64,000 nt of DNA from Branchiostoma belcheri. Taxonomy: Eukaryota; Chordata; Leptocardii; Amphioxiformes; Branchiostomatidae. How positions within the stretch are numbered: the stretch's first letter is position 1; every line of letters begins with the position of its first letter. Location: contig NW_017802379.1 in NCBI RefSeq assembly GCF_001625305.1, positions 10,580,713-10,644,712 of the forward strand, given 5' to 3'. This document shows, piece after piece, positions 1 to 11,389 of this stretch. The notes below the pieces were generated by a model. That model saw only the letters and a program-made list of their open reading frames with translations, made no database searches and was not told the DNA's origin. A program made the translations under genes and the position numbers.

Positions 1-2188
1 AGATCGGACTATCATGGTCGTGTCTAGTAACAGAGACAGCCCCACCGTCTTACGGTGCCTGTACCTAATTAAGCGCGCCTGGAACAAGCCAAATTCCAGC
101 AACAGTGGCGGTAAGCACCGCGAGTGTTACTACCGCCGGCCAGATAACCAGGATATCTGCTTACAGTACCTCTGCTACCAGACAACTGCCTAAACCTACG
201 GTCTATTCCACAGGATTGTAAAAGTAGGGATGTTTCGAAAATAACCATTTACTCCAATATCAAAACAGCTACGGTAAAAATAAAAAGACGTGCATCATCC
301 CGGACATAATGCAACACCACATGCGAAATTACACAGATATGCGACGTACGGCAGAATGCGTTTTGGCTGCGAACATCTTCCAAAAAACTTGGCATCTCTT
401 AACCATGGGCAAAAACATCTGGAACCACTTATAAAAACCACCCCGTATCTGCATGAACTTTTACCTCCCCCCCGCTATTCCAAACAACGCGTTTTTCTGG
501 ACCGTTCCAATTCGCCTCGTAATTGTAGGGGTGCGTCTGCGATATTACATTGACCGCGAAAGCAGCAACGGCAAAAATACACATTCGTGCATCAACACGG
601 GCATGCCCGCAGACGGCGTATAAAATTGCGTGCCGATTACACGAAGAGAACCCAGTGTTTTGACTGCGAACATGAAAAATCAGCCGATTACAACACTCCG
701 TCCGGAGGTCCTGACCTCCTTCACGGAGTAAAAAAGTAATATTAATCTAAGCTAGTCTAATACAACTTTTTCCTAAGCATCATCTGATTTCAATGAACAT
801 AAAATGGCTGCCTGTCAAATGAACATAATGATAATAAGTTACTCAAAGAACATTATACTACAGGTATAATGTCCTTGGTTACTCTTAATGGTTATCCCTT
901 ATTTGATTATCTTAGATTCTATTTAGTACCATTTTCTTACGAAACTCTATCCGAGGAGAGTCTAATCAACAATGTGTCTAAACATAAACAGTAAAAGAAC
1001 GGCAGGTGGGCATAAGGGACACGCCTAGAAGTGGGTGGATTTGAATTATGGATTTACTAAAACGCAAATTTTCATAACTCACACTAACTCGTGAATTAAT
1101 CCCTCTACGATGATAACCAAACTTAAAGATGATTTTAGGATTGCTGAAAACGTGACGAAGAAATTTATATGTAAGGAATTTTTCACCATCATTCTACCTA
1201 CATTGGTAAAAAAAGGTGTATAATACACACAAGGTACCCAAGTTGAATGTATGCAATTCTCCAACAATTGCGCAATCGTACTGACCACCAAGACAATCGA
1301 TTTCAGTGTAATATGTCATCTTATATATACGAAAATTGATTCAAATTTGATGCTTTCAGGTGTCAAATGGGCACTTATCGCTTTACAACAATATATTTTG
1401 AAGTAATAAGTACATAATTCACACTTAAAAACTATTTATAGAGAGCTGTCTCTAATCTGTCACATCAAGAAGTCTCTAACTGTTTGTTAATTCAATTGAT
1501 ACTTTGTATGTTTGCAATAAACTGGAGTAAATATGTTTGCAATAGACTGGTGTTAACAAAACAATATCCGTTTGACATTATTTACAAGGACGTACATGTA
1601 CGATGTATTCCCAGAAACCCAAAAACCATGAATATCTGTACACATACACAATAAAACATGGGGGGTACTTATGATGATACGGTTTTATATATTAGAAAGA
1701 GCTACAGTTCCAATGTGGCCACTTCTCCACTGTGAAATGTATATTTACAATAATATATTATGTTGTATCTAATAGTATGTGTTGTAACTGCACATATAAG
1801 TTGGAATATTTTGGTGTAAAACAACACATGGTGTGCCTAACGCTGCTTTCCAAAAACTCGTCACATGACCATATCGAGTTCTAATGTTTTGAAATGAGTT
1901 GTTTTCTCCAACATAGTTTAATACATAGTTTATGTATGTGATAATCTTCACAATTTTCATGTAAAACAGCAGCAGTATTCTTTTGAAAGTATATATCAGT
2001 GGTGCAAGTCGGTAAGATATAACATGATTTGTCTGGACTGTTCAAAGTGTGACGTTTGTAGCCTAATATGGTAAGATGAAATGTTTTTTGAGAATTGCTC
2101 TCGTCTAACGACTCAGGCTTACATCGACAAGAGCTTTGCCTGGTGCAGGACGTGTTTTTTTCTGTCCAGAAACCCGAAACGTGGCATC
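1..2188. other. Non-coding 5' flank of the lectin gene
   Basis: I see no convincing gene here. The open frames are short, lack splice context and show no recognisable protein. The stretch is AT-rich apart from the first 200 bases, and contains one strong hairpin at 695-729. Untranslated leader exons of the downstream lectin gene may lie here. The first one I can support begins at about 2170, after a pyrimidine-rich acceptor. Confidence 0.5.
695..729. repeat. Short inverted repeat (hairpin)
   Basis: ACTCCGT followed closely by GGAGGTC is mirrored by GACCTCC and ACGGAGT. This gives a stem of about 14 bp, broken only by 2-3 nt asymmetric bulges. Role unknown; it could be the end of a small mobile element. 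Confidence 0.5.
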
Positions 2189-5100
2189 ATGCCGGGAGGA
2201 CAGCAGCAAGCCCAGACTGCCGATACTGCAGGTTGTAATTTTTGTCTAATTTTTGCTTCAGAAAAAAAATCTTTTGTCTTGAATTTTTCTAATATCCTTG
2301 AAATGACTTATACTGCAGTATAAAAGTGGTATGATGATAGAAGTGGTGGCTCGCTATTTGTTTTGATGTTTCTTTTTCTTTTTAGAAAGATTTTGCCCGT
2401 GGTAAGCTAGTGTTTGTCACAACACTAAAAACGTATGTTGCTGCAAATTATTTCATGCACCATCCACCGGAATTTTGTTTGTTTATCTCTTTTTTCACAT
2501 CCATAAAATGGAGGTATTGTGTTGTGTGTGTGTGTGTTTCCGCATACTTGTGAAAAGCGTTCGATTCAGTACGTGGCTTTCCGGCTAGCATCAGGTAAGA
2601 AGCTGGTCTTTTGTCACTAAATTTTCCACAAATGGGATGATACATGGTTTCATGACACCATAGAAACATGGAAGAACGTTTTATATATGATTAGTCTTCA
2701 TATCGTCAATCTACACTAAGGTAATGTTGATGGTGTAAATACCATACAGGCACCACGCCCGTGCAGCAGCCTCAGACTGATTGGTCGTCAGTTCCAGACG
2801 CAGCGGCTATTGTTAACAACCCTTTGTACGTCACCAGAACAGGTAAAACATTTTCTAGAATAGAAAATAGTACCTTCTGTAATGAAAAATTACGTGGTCT
2901 TACCATACCATATTTTTATAGGAAATGTATTGAACGTCATGCAAGAATTGTCATGAATTAGACTAATTTTTTTTAGAATGAATGTCACCTTAGGAGGGGG
3001 TGAGGTTTCCACTTGCAACTTACCTAATCATATCGCGGCCATTAATAATCAAAATCAAATTTTCTTGATTTTATTATCATGATATATTATCATATTGATA
3101 TGGCGTCATTTATGTATTTTTTCGGGCTAATATACCTCCAACAGTCTATCTCTTTACAAGTCAAAGACAAAGCTGTAGAAACTTAAACAAGTGCTTTCTG
3201 AAAAAAGCCGCCATTTTCGCCTTTTGTTCAACTGTTTCTGTTTGTTTCCTAGCTTTGTAACGTTCTCTTCGCTTTGCAAGTCTCTCTGCCTTTTGCTCAA
3301 CTGTTTCTGTTTGTTTCCTAGCTTCGTAACATTCTCTTTAGTCTCTCTGCTTTTTGTGCAGCTGTTTGTTGCTGTTTAAACTAGCTTTGTCACGGTCTCT
3401 TTGGTTTGCAAGTCTCTCTGCTTTTTTGTTAGCTGTTTCTTTTTGTTTTCTGGCCTTCTTGCATTCTCTTTGCTTTGCAAGTCTGTCTGCTTTTTGTGCA
3501 GCTGTCTGTTGCTGTTTACTGACTTCGTCACAGACTCTTTGCTTTGCAAGTCTGTCTGCTTTTTGCTCATCTGTTTCTCTTAGTTTTCTGGTTTTGTAGC
3601 ATTCTCTTTTCTTTGCTAGTCTGTCTGCTTTTTTGTCAGCTGTGTTTGTTGCTTTCTTAATTGTGCAACATGTTTTATCAGTTTTTTGTTCAGCTATTTC
3701 TGAATTCTGTTATATTAGTAGGTGTGCAGAATGTTTCTTCGTTTGCATGTCTGTCTACATTTTCGTTAGTAACTTCTGTTACCATTTCTGAGCCGTTCAT
3801 TTTCATACATGTGCTTCTCAAGATTTTGTTGAGTTTCTGAGGTCATTTGATGAAAGGAGGGTATGTTTGTATGTCGTAAGTTGCATTCAGTCGATTCAGG
3901 TTGAGGTAAGGAGTTTATAGTTTGTGGCTGTGGGTAGCTGTGCGACTCCCTACTGATGGGCACATTGTTGTCAGTCAGTGTGATAGACACATTAGTAACA
4001 CCACGTGACAATGGCACATGTTCTGATTGCAAAGCTACAAGCTCAAAATTGCATGCTACACTTGTAGTCCAATTGAGTGTTTGCAAGAATTGACATAAGT
4101 TGCTGATAGATGTGTGCATACTTAGAACAGATGAACCATGGAGATCAGGCAGTGCTGTTGTTTGACTTCTGGCATGTGAATCATAAACAAAGTACTTGTT
4201 TCCAGCATGCAGTAAAGCAACTGTGGAACCACTTAATCCTAATGCTGTTATAAGCAAACATGTGTCTGATATAGCAAATGCATCTTCAAGGGCCTTCTGC
4301 AATGTGTAGTAGGGATAACTTGCTTGTCTGCTGAATACATCTCCAGTATATCGCTGTTTGATTGCTATATGTAAAGTGTGGTTCCCAAGCTGCCAATAGT
4401 CTGGCAGATCATCAGCTGACAGGTAACATACAGTAGATGGTAGAGATGGTCGTATGTGGTTGTAAAGTTTGTCACCTTCAAACAGTACATTATCAAGGTC
4501 TTCAGGTGTCCAGGACATTGCTTGTTTGCAAGCTGTGTGATATAGAACAGCTATCAAAGAATTTGCAGTGCATTGTTTACCTCTACTAGTTTCACTGAAA
4601 ATGTTGTCACCTTGGTGGTATTTTCCTGATAGCATAGCTTTACACATTGTGGAGAAGGGCAATCAATAACTTGTAAGTTATATGTGACAAATGTGACACA
4701 AGCACACAAAGGTGTATTTGTTCAAATTGTTTATTTATGCTTTACATGTACTTTAATCTTAAAAGGCTAGATTCAGTTTCTGGTTTTGATTCACCTGTGA
4801 GGCATAGATGTTCGGTAGCATATGTTAGACTGGTATAGAGTGCAAAAGCACAGTGCACAGCGGCAGTGGTTAGACTAGTAATATATAGAGAATAGAGTGC
4901 AAAAGCACTGTGAGTGCACGGCGGCACAGATTGGTATAGAGTGCAAAAGCACTCAGTGAGTGCACGGCGGCACAGATTGGTATAGAGTGCAAAAGCACTC
5001 AGTGAGTGCACGGCGGCACAGATTGGTATAGAGTGCAAAAGCACAGAGCACGGTGGCACAGTTGAGTGTGAATGCATAAACTGCTTGGTGACATAGACGG

Positions 5101-8100
5101 CCAAAGTCCCAAGACTCTGAAAGAGAAGAAAAAGATTTTTTTTTGTATCAGCATAACATCCACAACTGAGCATATGCATATTGAATCTTCTAAACAAAAA
5201 CAAAAAATTATCAACCAGCACAAAATTTTGATTGGTTTCTATCTCTGTTTGCCTAAAAAATCGATGATATGATATTGATTTTGTATCAATTTTAAAGACC
5301 GTAAAATAAGCTAAATCGGCGATATACGTGGATTGCGCAAATGCGCCTGCCCTATGACCTTCGACCTTTTAAGGGTCATGCCCACGCCTCGACCGCCCGT
5401 TTTGTGGGCAAATTTCTGCTTTCTTAAGAGGTTTTGGGACATAAAAACTAAAATTAGGGGACAATAAACCTCATACGTTATTTCCATGGTAAACATTGCT
5501 ATAATAGACTGCATATTTTTCCGCCGCGTTGCCGAATTTTGCGGTCGCTACGTGCTTATGGAGTGGTACGCTAGGGAAATTTTTGGCTACGGTTTGTTCG
5601 TGAAAATTATGTATCGGCACATTTTCTGAGGCAAAAAGGGCGAGAAAACTGCACCTCCAGAATCTTTAGAACTTCTGAGAAGACATAATTTATCAAGATT
5701 GGACATTTGTGTAACAAAGAAGGCAAGCTGTTTCCACGCCACCAACGAAATTTTCACGGGAGTGGGAGGGGGGCGACGACAGCGGTTGCATATAGGATAC
5801 TAATTATTTCTCAATCTGACTGTGTGTGTGCCAGTGAAAGCACAATTTTATTGATTGCCCTTTCTCATATCATCTTAAGCTATACTGTTTTACTCTGAAT
5901 CTATGCCTGATACTCTTACAATTGCTGATATTTTGTATCACGTATGGATATAACTTTAATACATGTACCTGCTCTCTCTAAGGCTCTGAACCTTTTCATC
6001 CGGGACCTTGTAGTTTGCATAGTCGAAGAGCGACATCTAGCGACACGTTTGTTTGTTTGTTTGTTTGTTTTATTTCGATCTCCATTTAGTGTAATACATA
6101 AAGTTTACACTACTCTTCCTGGAGTCCAACTAACTAAACAAAAATAGTAAAAACAATAATAAATCAATCAAACATAATTTAAGATAAACAATAAATAACG
6201 GAATAATAATAATAATAAATTCATAACAAAGATTTATCCTGAGATAACAAAGGATAATTAACCAAACTCAGCATATAGAACTTAAAATGAACTGAATGGG
6301 AGGTCAGAGGTCAAAATAATAGAAAATGATATAACTGAAAGTGATATCACGTGGCGAAATAGCACCATGTCACAACAACGTCATCTAGCGACAATTTAGT
6401 AAAATGGCAAGGCAGAATGGCCCGTTGTTGCCTTGTTGGATCCATGGATGGAACGTTGATCCATGGATAGAATGTTTGTTTTGGTCTTATAAAAAGTGTA
6501 TGACACAATATCATCGTCTCAGACTTCTGATGTCCATTACAAAAACGATGACGTCATAATGACGCAAAAATGACGTATAATTTAGGATTATACGTCATTT
6601 TGGATCGGTAGTTCTTAAAAATACATTTTTCCGCCAAAACACAGAATATCTTAGAAAATACATAAATGACACCATATCAATATCTTTCAAATATGATTTT
6701 TTTTCGAACCAAAAGGTGATGAAATCTGAGAGAGTTAAACCTGCAATATCACCGAGCTAATGATATGCTCCGTCTTTTTCCCTTCGGACCAATGACACCA
6801 TCAATGAGCATAAATACATTTAAGATCATGAAGAAAACATCAGAATTTTAAACATGCTATCAAAGTAATAATATAAGTGCAATCTATCAAGAAAAGCTGG
6901 AAAATGCATTTTCAATGAACCAAAATTACTAAATTTTGTTGAAAGAATGCCTGTGGCATCATTAGAAATATGTCCTTCACGCACTATTGTCATATTATGG
7001 GCAGATAAATTCAAGAAAAGGATGCTCTTTATAGCTAAAGCTGAATAGTCATACATTATACGGGATACCCTGTATAAATATTTTGCTTTACTGTAGCATG
7101 ACACAGAGCAAAGTTAATTATTAACTACAATATACATGAAGATATGGCTAAAAGATATGGCTAAAATAAGCAGTAAGTCAATTCAGGAGAATATTTCTAC
7201 CTTTTTGGGTAAAACAATGAGTACTTTCCCGTGTACTGACAATGAAATAAGATACAATACTACACGGAAGTAACAAGAGCACAATCAACCAAGAGCAAGC
7301 ATTTTGTAAATATATCTTATGTCAGATGTTAAAACAAATGGAAGTTACGATACGGAAGCCAAGAAGAAGAAGAAATATCGTCGCCTCCGTAAGAGGCTGT
7401 GGCGAACCGCTGGTCTTGTGGTCAACCTGGCAGTCTTAATCGTATTGCCGTATTTAGCAGGTATGTCTTTTCTTCAAATGTAAATTTAATATTCCTTTGA
7501 AGTTTGGTAAACCTTTTGTTTTTTGTAATCAAGGTGTGTCGTATGGACATGATTTCTTAAACTTTTGAGTACTGAAGTATTGTTGGTGGGTCTCCGGGGC
7601 GAATTGGGTGTGGGTTTATATTCTGTCCAAATAGCTTAAATGGTGTGCCATTCCTGGATGTGATCCTAGAATCACCGGGCGCGAGTGGGAGTATGTGGAA
7701 GGTTTGTAAGGTGAATTTAGGAAGTGGCGTAATATCTGAATTAATTTCCAATTTCTTGTTTGATACAGTTAAAGTCAGCAGTAATTCGGAGGAGATTGCC
7801 AAACTGTGTGCAGAGATGATCAAACTTAACGGAAGTAATGAACGACGTATGTAATTTTTTTTATTTAAATTAGAATCATTAGAATTAACTATTTTAAACT
7901 CTTTACTAAGGAGTTAAAACAGTTTTAATACTTTTGAAATCCTTTTTTCAGGTACGTGCAAAATTTCACACTGGCCAAAATTTTAGGTGCAATTTGAAAA
8001 ATTTACGTTCAAAACTATATTAACCCTCAACAGAACACCTTCCCGGACTGATTAATCTGTACACCTGGGGTCCGCGCGGACCCCAGAGCATTTTTTTGCT

Positions 8101-10496
8101 AATTTTTAGAAATTATCAACATGCTACCAGCTCAATTGTTTTGCAAACTGATGTGGGAACCTCTGTGTCCAAATTACATACAAAAATCATACATTTTGAA
8201 CTTTTTCTATTTTTTGGTGAAGAAAAGAAGACAAGAAGAAATACCCGATTTTTAAACCCATGTCAGACTGAAGGGGCTTTTGAGGCCCAACTTTGATCCC
8301 AGATAGCGGCTAAACTGCTTGCGCTAGAAGTATCAAATTTGGAGACCTTTCCTAAAATGTCTCTGGAAAAAAGTTCATATTAGTTTAATACTAGTAAGTT
8401 GATGTGTTTTTGTGCTGCCATGGCAACGGGTTTCTAGCAGGCAGTTTTTTTTGAAAATAGAAGTAATTTTGGTTTAAACATAAAACTTTTCTGAGTTTTA
8501 TATTAAATTACACATCTTTTCCAACATCAATAACATCTTACATAATTAAATATAAGTTAAATCATTTAATATGCATATAATATGCTAATTTGATGACGTC
8601 ATTGGTCAAAATCCAATATGGCGGACTATATTATTAGCTCTGACGTCATATGACGTCATAATTACACCAAAGTTATTAAAATTTAATTCTATTACTACAC
8701 CATTCTCTGAAAACTTGGTAGACATACGATGAGTGAATAAAAACATATAAAAACGGAAATAAGGTAATGTATAAGAACGCCAGTGTATCCATTATGATCG
8801 AAAGCCGGCTGGGGTCCGCGCGGACCCCAAAAGAAAATCAGATATAATTTTTTTTATAAACGGTAGAAACGGAATTTTCTGCACTGTATTGAGAGACAAC
8901 TTTGTGGGTGACAATTACGTAAAATTTCAGAAAAAAATCTTTAGAAACAAAAAGATATTACAGAATATATAGTGCTGGGGTCCGCGCGGACCCCAGGTGT
9001 ACTGTTTAGGGTTAATGTCGGTGATGGTTAGTCATCTAGGTAATATGCATATGATATGATTTTGGTAATGGTCAAACCTTTCAGGTAGCATCCACTACCT
9101 TCAAGTGTCAGTGACACTAAGAGACTGCAAGAGAATTGCAGGTTTTTAAGCAAGTACTTGATTGATATGCAAATAAGTGACGACAATTTTTGGAAGTCCA
9201 AAATTAAACAAAAGTTAGACAAGAAGCTCCTGTTGTTTCACACGTGTTGTCTCACCCTCCTGCTCTAGGTGCAAAATTGCACATTCAGAATATTTTTAAG
9301 TGCAAATCTTGAAAATCATGTGCATTTTGCACATTGCACATGGGTGTTTCGATCCCTTAGTCAGCTTAAAAATATCTGAAGTCATATTTTAGTTTTGAAT
9401 AAACAATTTTCCTTTTGCCAGCAAAAGTCCCAAACACCGGTGAAATGAGCCCTTTGTTTTCTCAGTGTCTGCCGGGCCTCCCGGATCCCCGGGTGAGAAA
9501 GGAGCTATGGGACCAGCTGGACCTCCTGGGGAAATGGGGGCTGTGGGGCCATCTGGCTCTGGGTTTCCTGGACTCCCAGGACCGCCTGGAGAAAGGGGAC
9601 CCAGAGGGCCAGTTGGCCATGGGCCTCCTGGACCTACTGGAAAGACAGGGCTTCAAGGGCTGATGGGTCCTCCAGGACCACCTGGTGAGCCAGGAAGCTC
9701 ATTCTGCACACCTGCACATCCTCAAACAGCTCAGAGAACCAGGGCATTGGCACGTAAGTAACCACGTTTAGCTACATAGACGAGTCTTAAACAATTTAAA
9801 TGTGGCCTAAGTAATATTGGTCTCCTTCCTAGCATTGATTTTAGTTCTTTATACTTATGAGGCTTTCAATTGAAGTTTTCATGTCACAAACATTCGTAAT
9901 AAACATAGGGAGGGAAAGAGAAACATCCAGCGCCCTGTCAGCCAAACCAATAAATAAGAAAAAAAAGATAAACATCAACTTTCTGAAAAAAAGGAGTTTG
10001 TGATCCTTTTTATTACCATAGTTTTTTTATCCTCTTTTGCATTAGTGCTGTCTCTGGTCCTGATAAACTGATGTAAGACTCCTTTTGTCTAGTCCCTTGC
10101 CCTAAAGGTTATAGAAAGTGGAAAGAAACCTGCTACAAAATGTTCAGAACACCGAAGACCTTTAGCGATGCGACTAAGAACTGTCGCGAAGATGGCGGCA
10201 CCCTTGCCATGCCCCGAGACGCCGAGACAAATTCCTTTCTGTCCCAGTTACAACCGCCGAACGGCTACATTATCCTTTGCTGGATTGGTCTGCATGATCA
10301 GGGTGAGGAAGGAAAGTTTGAGTGGGTTGATGGTTCTGCGCTTGGGGAGTACAGTTCATGGAAATATGGCCAGCAAAGAATCCAAAATGGGAAGGATTGT
10401 GTCGCTTTGGTGGTAATGGCAGGCAGCACGTGGTGGAGGGATGAGCCATGTAACCGCCTGACTTTCTTCATTTGCCAGGTGGCACTTGGCGGATGA
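2189..10496 (+). CDS. Type II membrane collagen/C-type lectin receptor (collectin-like)
   Basis: Six coding exons: 2189-2231, 2750-2842, 7326-7460, 7769-7846, 9466-9753 and 10093-10496. All junctions are phase 1 with GT/AG ends, giving 346 aa. Residues 1-72 form a cytoplasmic tail with an NPLY motif (38-41, NPxY endocytosis type) and a Lys/Arg cluster. About 73-90 is the single transmembrane helix, so the protein is type II by the positive-inside rule. A short neck follows with one N-glycosylation sequon (NGS). About 119-192 is a Gly-X-Y collagen stalk with two small breaks. Residues 213-346 form a long-form C-type lectin domain with the WIGL core and the usual cysteines. The sugar-binding EPN/QPD tripeptide is absent and WND reads WRD, so classical calcium-dependent sugar binding is doubtful. 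The start ATG has a leader acceptor just upstream (CTGTCCAG). A role as a cell-surface recognition receptor is inferred from the family. An extra small exon between 2843 and 7325 cannot be excluded. Confidence 0.85.
3345..4662 (-). pseudogene. Decayed Helitron-like fragment: protease-like N-terminus plus Lys-rich repeats
   Basis: This lies antisense inside the lectin gene's intron 2. The ORF 4662-3766 (298 codons from a TTG; the first ATG is about five codons in) holds the stretch [10 protein letters not shown], then [15 protein letters not shown], then a YFVYDSHAR block. This pattern is known to me from cysteine-protease-like N-terminal domains of large metazoan Helitron-type transposon proteins, where Cys and a later Asp-Ser-His block form the active site. 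About 75 bp past its stop, in another frame (about 3660-3346), repeats of [10 protein letters not shown] occur. These match the basic repeat region that normally follows in such proteins. A stop (TAA at 3345) and shifted frames break the repeat run, and no helicase or Rep domain follows. It is therefore a truncated, inactive copy. The assignment to Helitron rather than another large element is moderate. Confidence 0.5.
4827..5065. repeat. 46-bp tandem repeat
   Basis: The unit ttggtatagagtgcaaaagc plus a cactcagtgagtgcacggcggcacaga-like remainder recurs at 4931, 4977 and 5023. Shorter diverged copies lie upstream to about 4827. Copies abut without unique spacers, so this is a minisatellite and not a CRISPR array. 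Confidence 0.75.
6045..6127 (-). mobile_element. SINE 3' fragment
   Basis: A (GTTT)n run followed by atttcgatctccatttagtg and the block ending cttcctggagtcc is the reverse complement of the 3' half of the intact SINE at 20701-21049, including its (AAAC)n tail. It is a 5'-truncated copy inserted in the minus orientation in lectin intron 2. Confidence 0.6.
6567..6601. repeat. Perfect short inverted repeat
   Basis: AAAATGACGTATAAT and its exact reverse complement flank a 5-nt loop. TGACGT occurs several more times just upstream. This could be a MITE centre or a CRE-like palindrome; no function can be assigned. Confidence 0.5.
8024..9011. mobile_element. piggyBac-type MITE, 988 bp, with three internal palindromes
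   Basis: The element is bounded by TTAA at 8020-8023 and 9012-9015, the diagnostic piggyBac target duplication. The left end reads CCCTCAACAGAACACC and the right end, inverted, CCCTAAACAGTACACC. Just inside each end is the palindrome GGGGTCCGCGCGGACCCC (8065-8086 and 8975-8996), with a third copy at 8809-8830. It carries no transposase ORF, so it is non-autonomous. It lies in the lectin gene intron between the neck exon and the collagen exon. Confidence 0.85.
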
Positions 10497-10765
10497 ACAA
10501 CATGAAATGTTATTATAGTACTTTCGCCAAGAAGGTTATGTTTAAAGCACCGAATTTCATCCTCTGCCACTCCCTTTAATTCTGCTAGGTGGTGTTATAA
10601 CTTTATTCTAATTGAATCAGTGTGTACGACATCAATTTTGTACCTCTGATACTAGCATGGTTTCTTGTGACCTACTGACCATTGAAGAAAAAGACCTGTC
10701 CCTAAATTCTGTAGATTGTATCTACATGGTATTGAATCATTCATCAAACAGGACTTATATTATAG

Positions 10766-11389
10766 CAGAGCTAAATGTAAAATGGGGTGGCAATTTACTA
10801 GTTTTACTGTGAAATTTGTCACTTTTTTGTGAAGTAGTATTTTCGCAGGATTTAGACAAGGTTCTGGTTGAATTTTGTAACCATTATCTTTTAAACTGCT
10901 TTAGTAGGCTTAATATTGTATCAGAGCTAAATGTAAAATGGGGAGGCAATTTACTAGTTTTACTGTGAAATTTGTCACTTTTTTGTGAAGTAGTATTTTC
11001 GCAGGATTTAGACAAGGTTCTGGTTGAATTTTGTAACCATTATCTTTTAAACTGCTTTAATAGGCTTAATATTGTATCAGAGCTAAATGTAAAATGGGGA
11101 GGCAATTCACTAATTTTACTGTGAAATTTTTCACTTTGTTGTGAAGTAGTATTTTGGCAGGATTTAGACAAGGTTCTGGTTGAATTTTGTAACCATTATC
11201 TTTTAAACTGCTTTAATAGGCTTAATATTGTATCAGAGCTAAATGTAAAATGGGGTGGAAATTTACTAGTTTTACTGTGAAATTTGTCACTTTGTTGTGA
11301 AGTAGTATTTTGGAAGGATTTAGACAAGGTTCTGGTTGAATTTTGTAACCGTTATCTTTGAACGTGCTTTAATAGACTTGTTTATGAAA
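10766..11389. repeat. 156-bp tandem repeat, four copies
   Basis: Units begin with cagagctaaatgtaaaatgg at 10766, 10922, 11078 and 11234. Spacing is exactly 156 bp and divergence is only a few percent. It follows the lectin stop codon (10496) and may be part of the 3' UTR, because the first clear AATAAA signals come after it (for example 11794-11799). No coding potential is apparent. Confidence 0.85.

Noticed and set aside
4827..5065. CRISPR-like array
   Set aside because: Repeats of 46 bp abut without unique spacers and the genome is eukaryotic.
9415..9663. 82-codon ORF overlapping the collagen exon
   Set aside because: It is the wrong frame of the Gly-X-Y exon. The frame from 9466 gives uninterrupted Gly every third residue and fits the splice phases.
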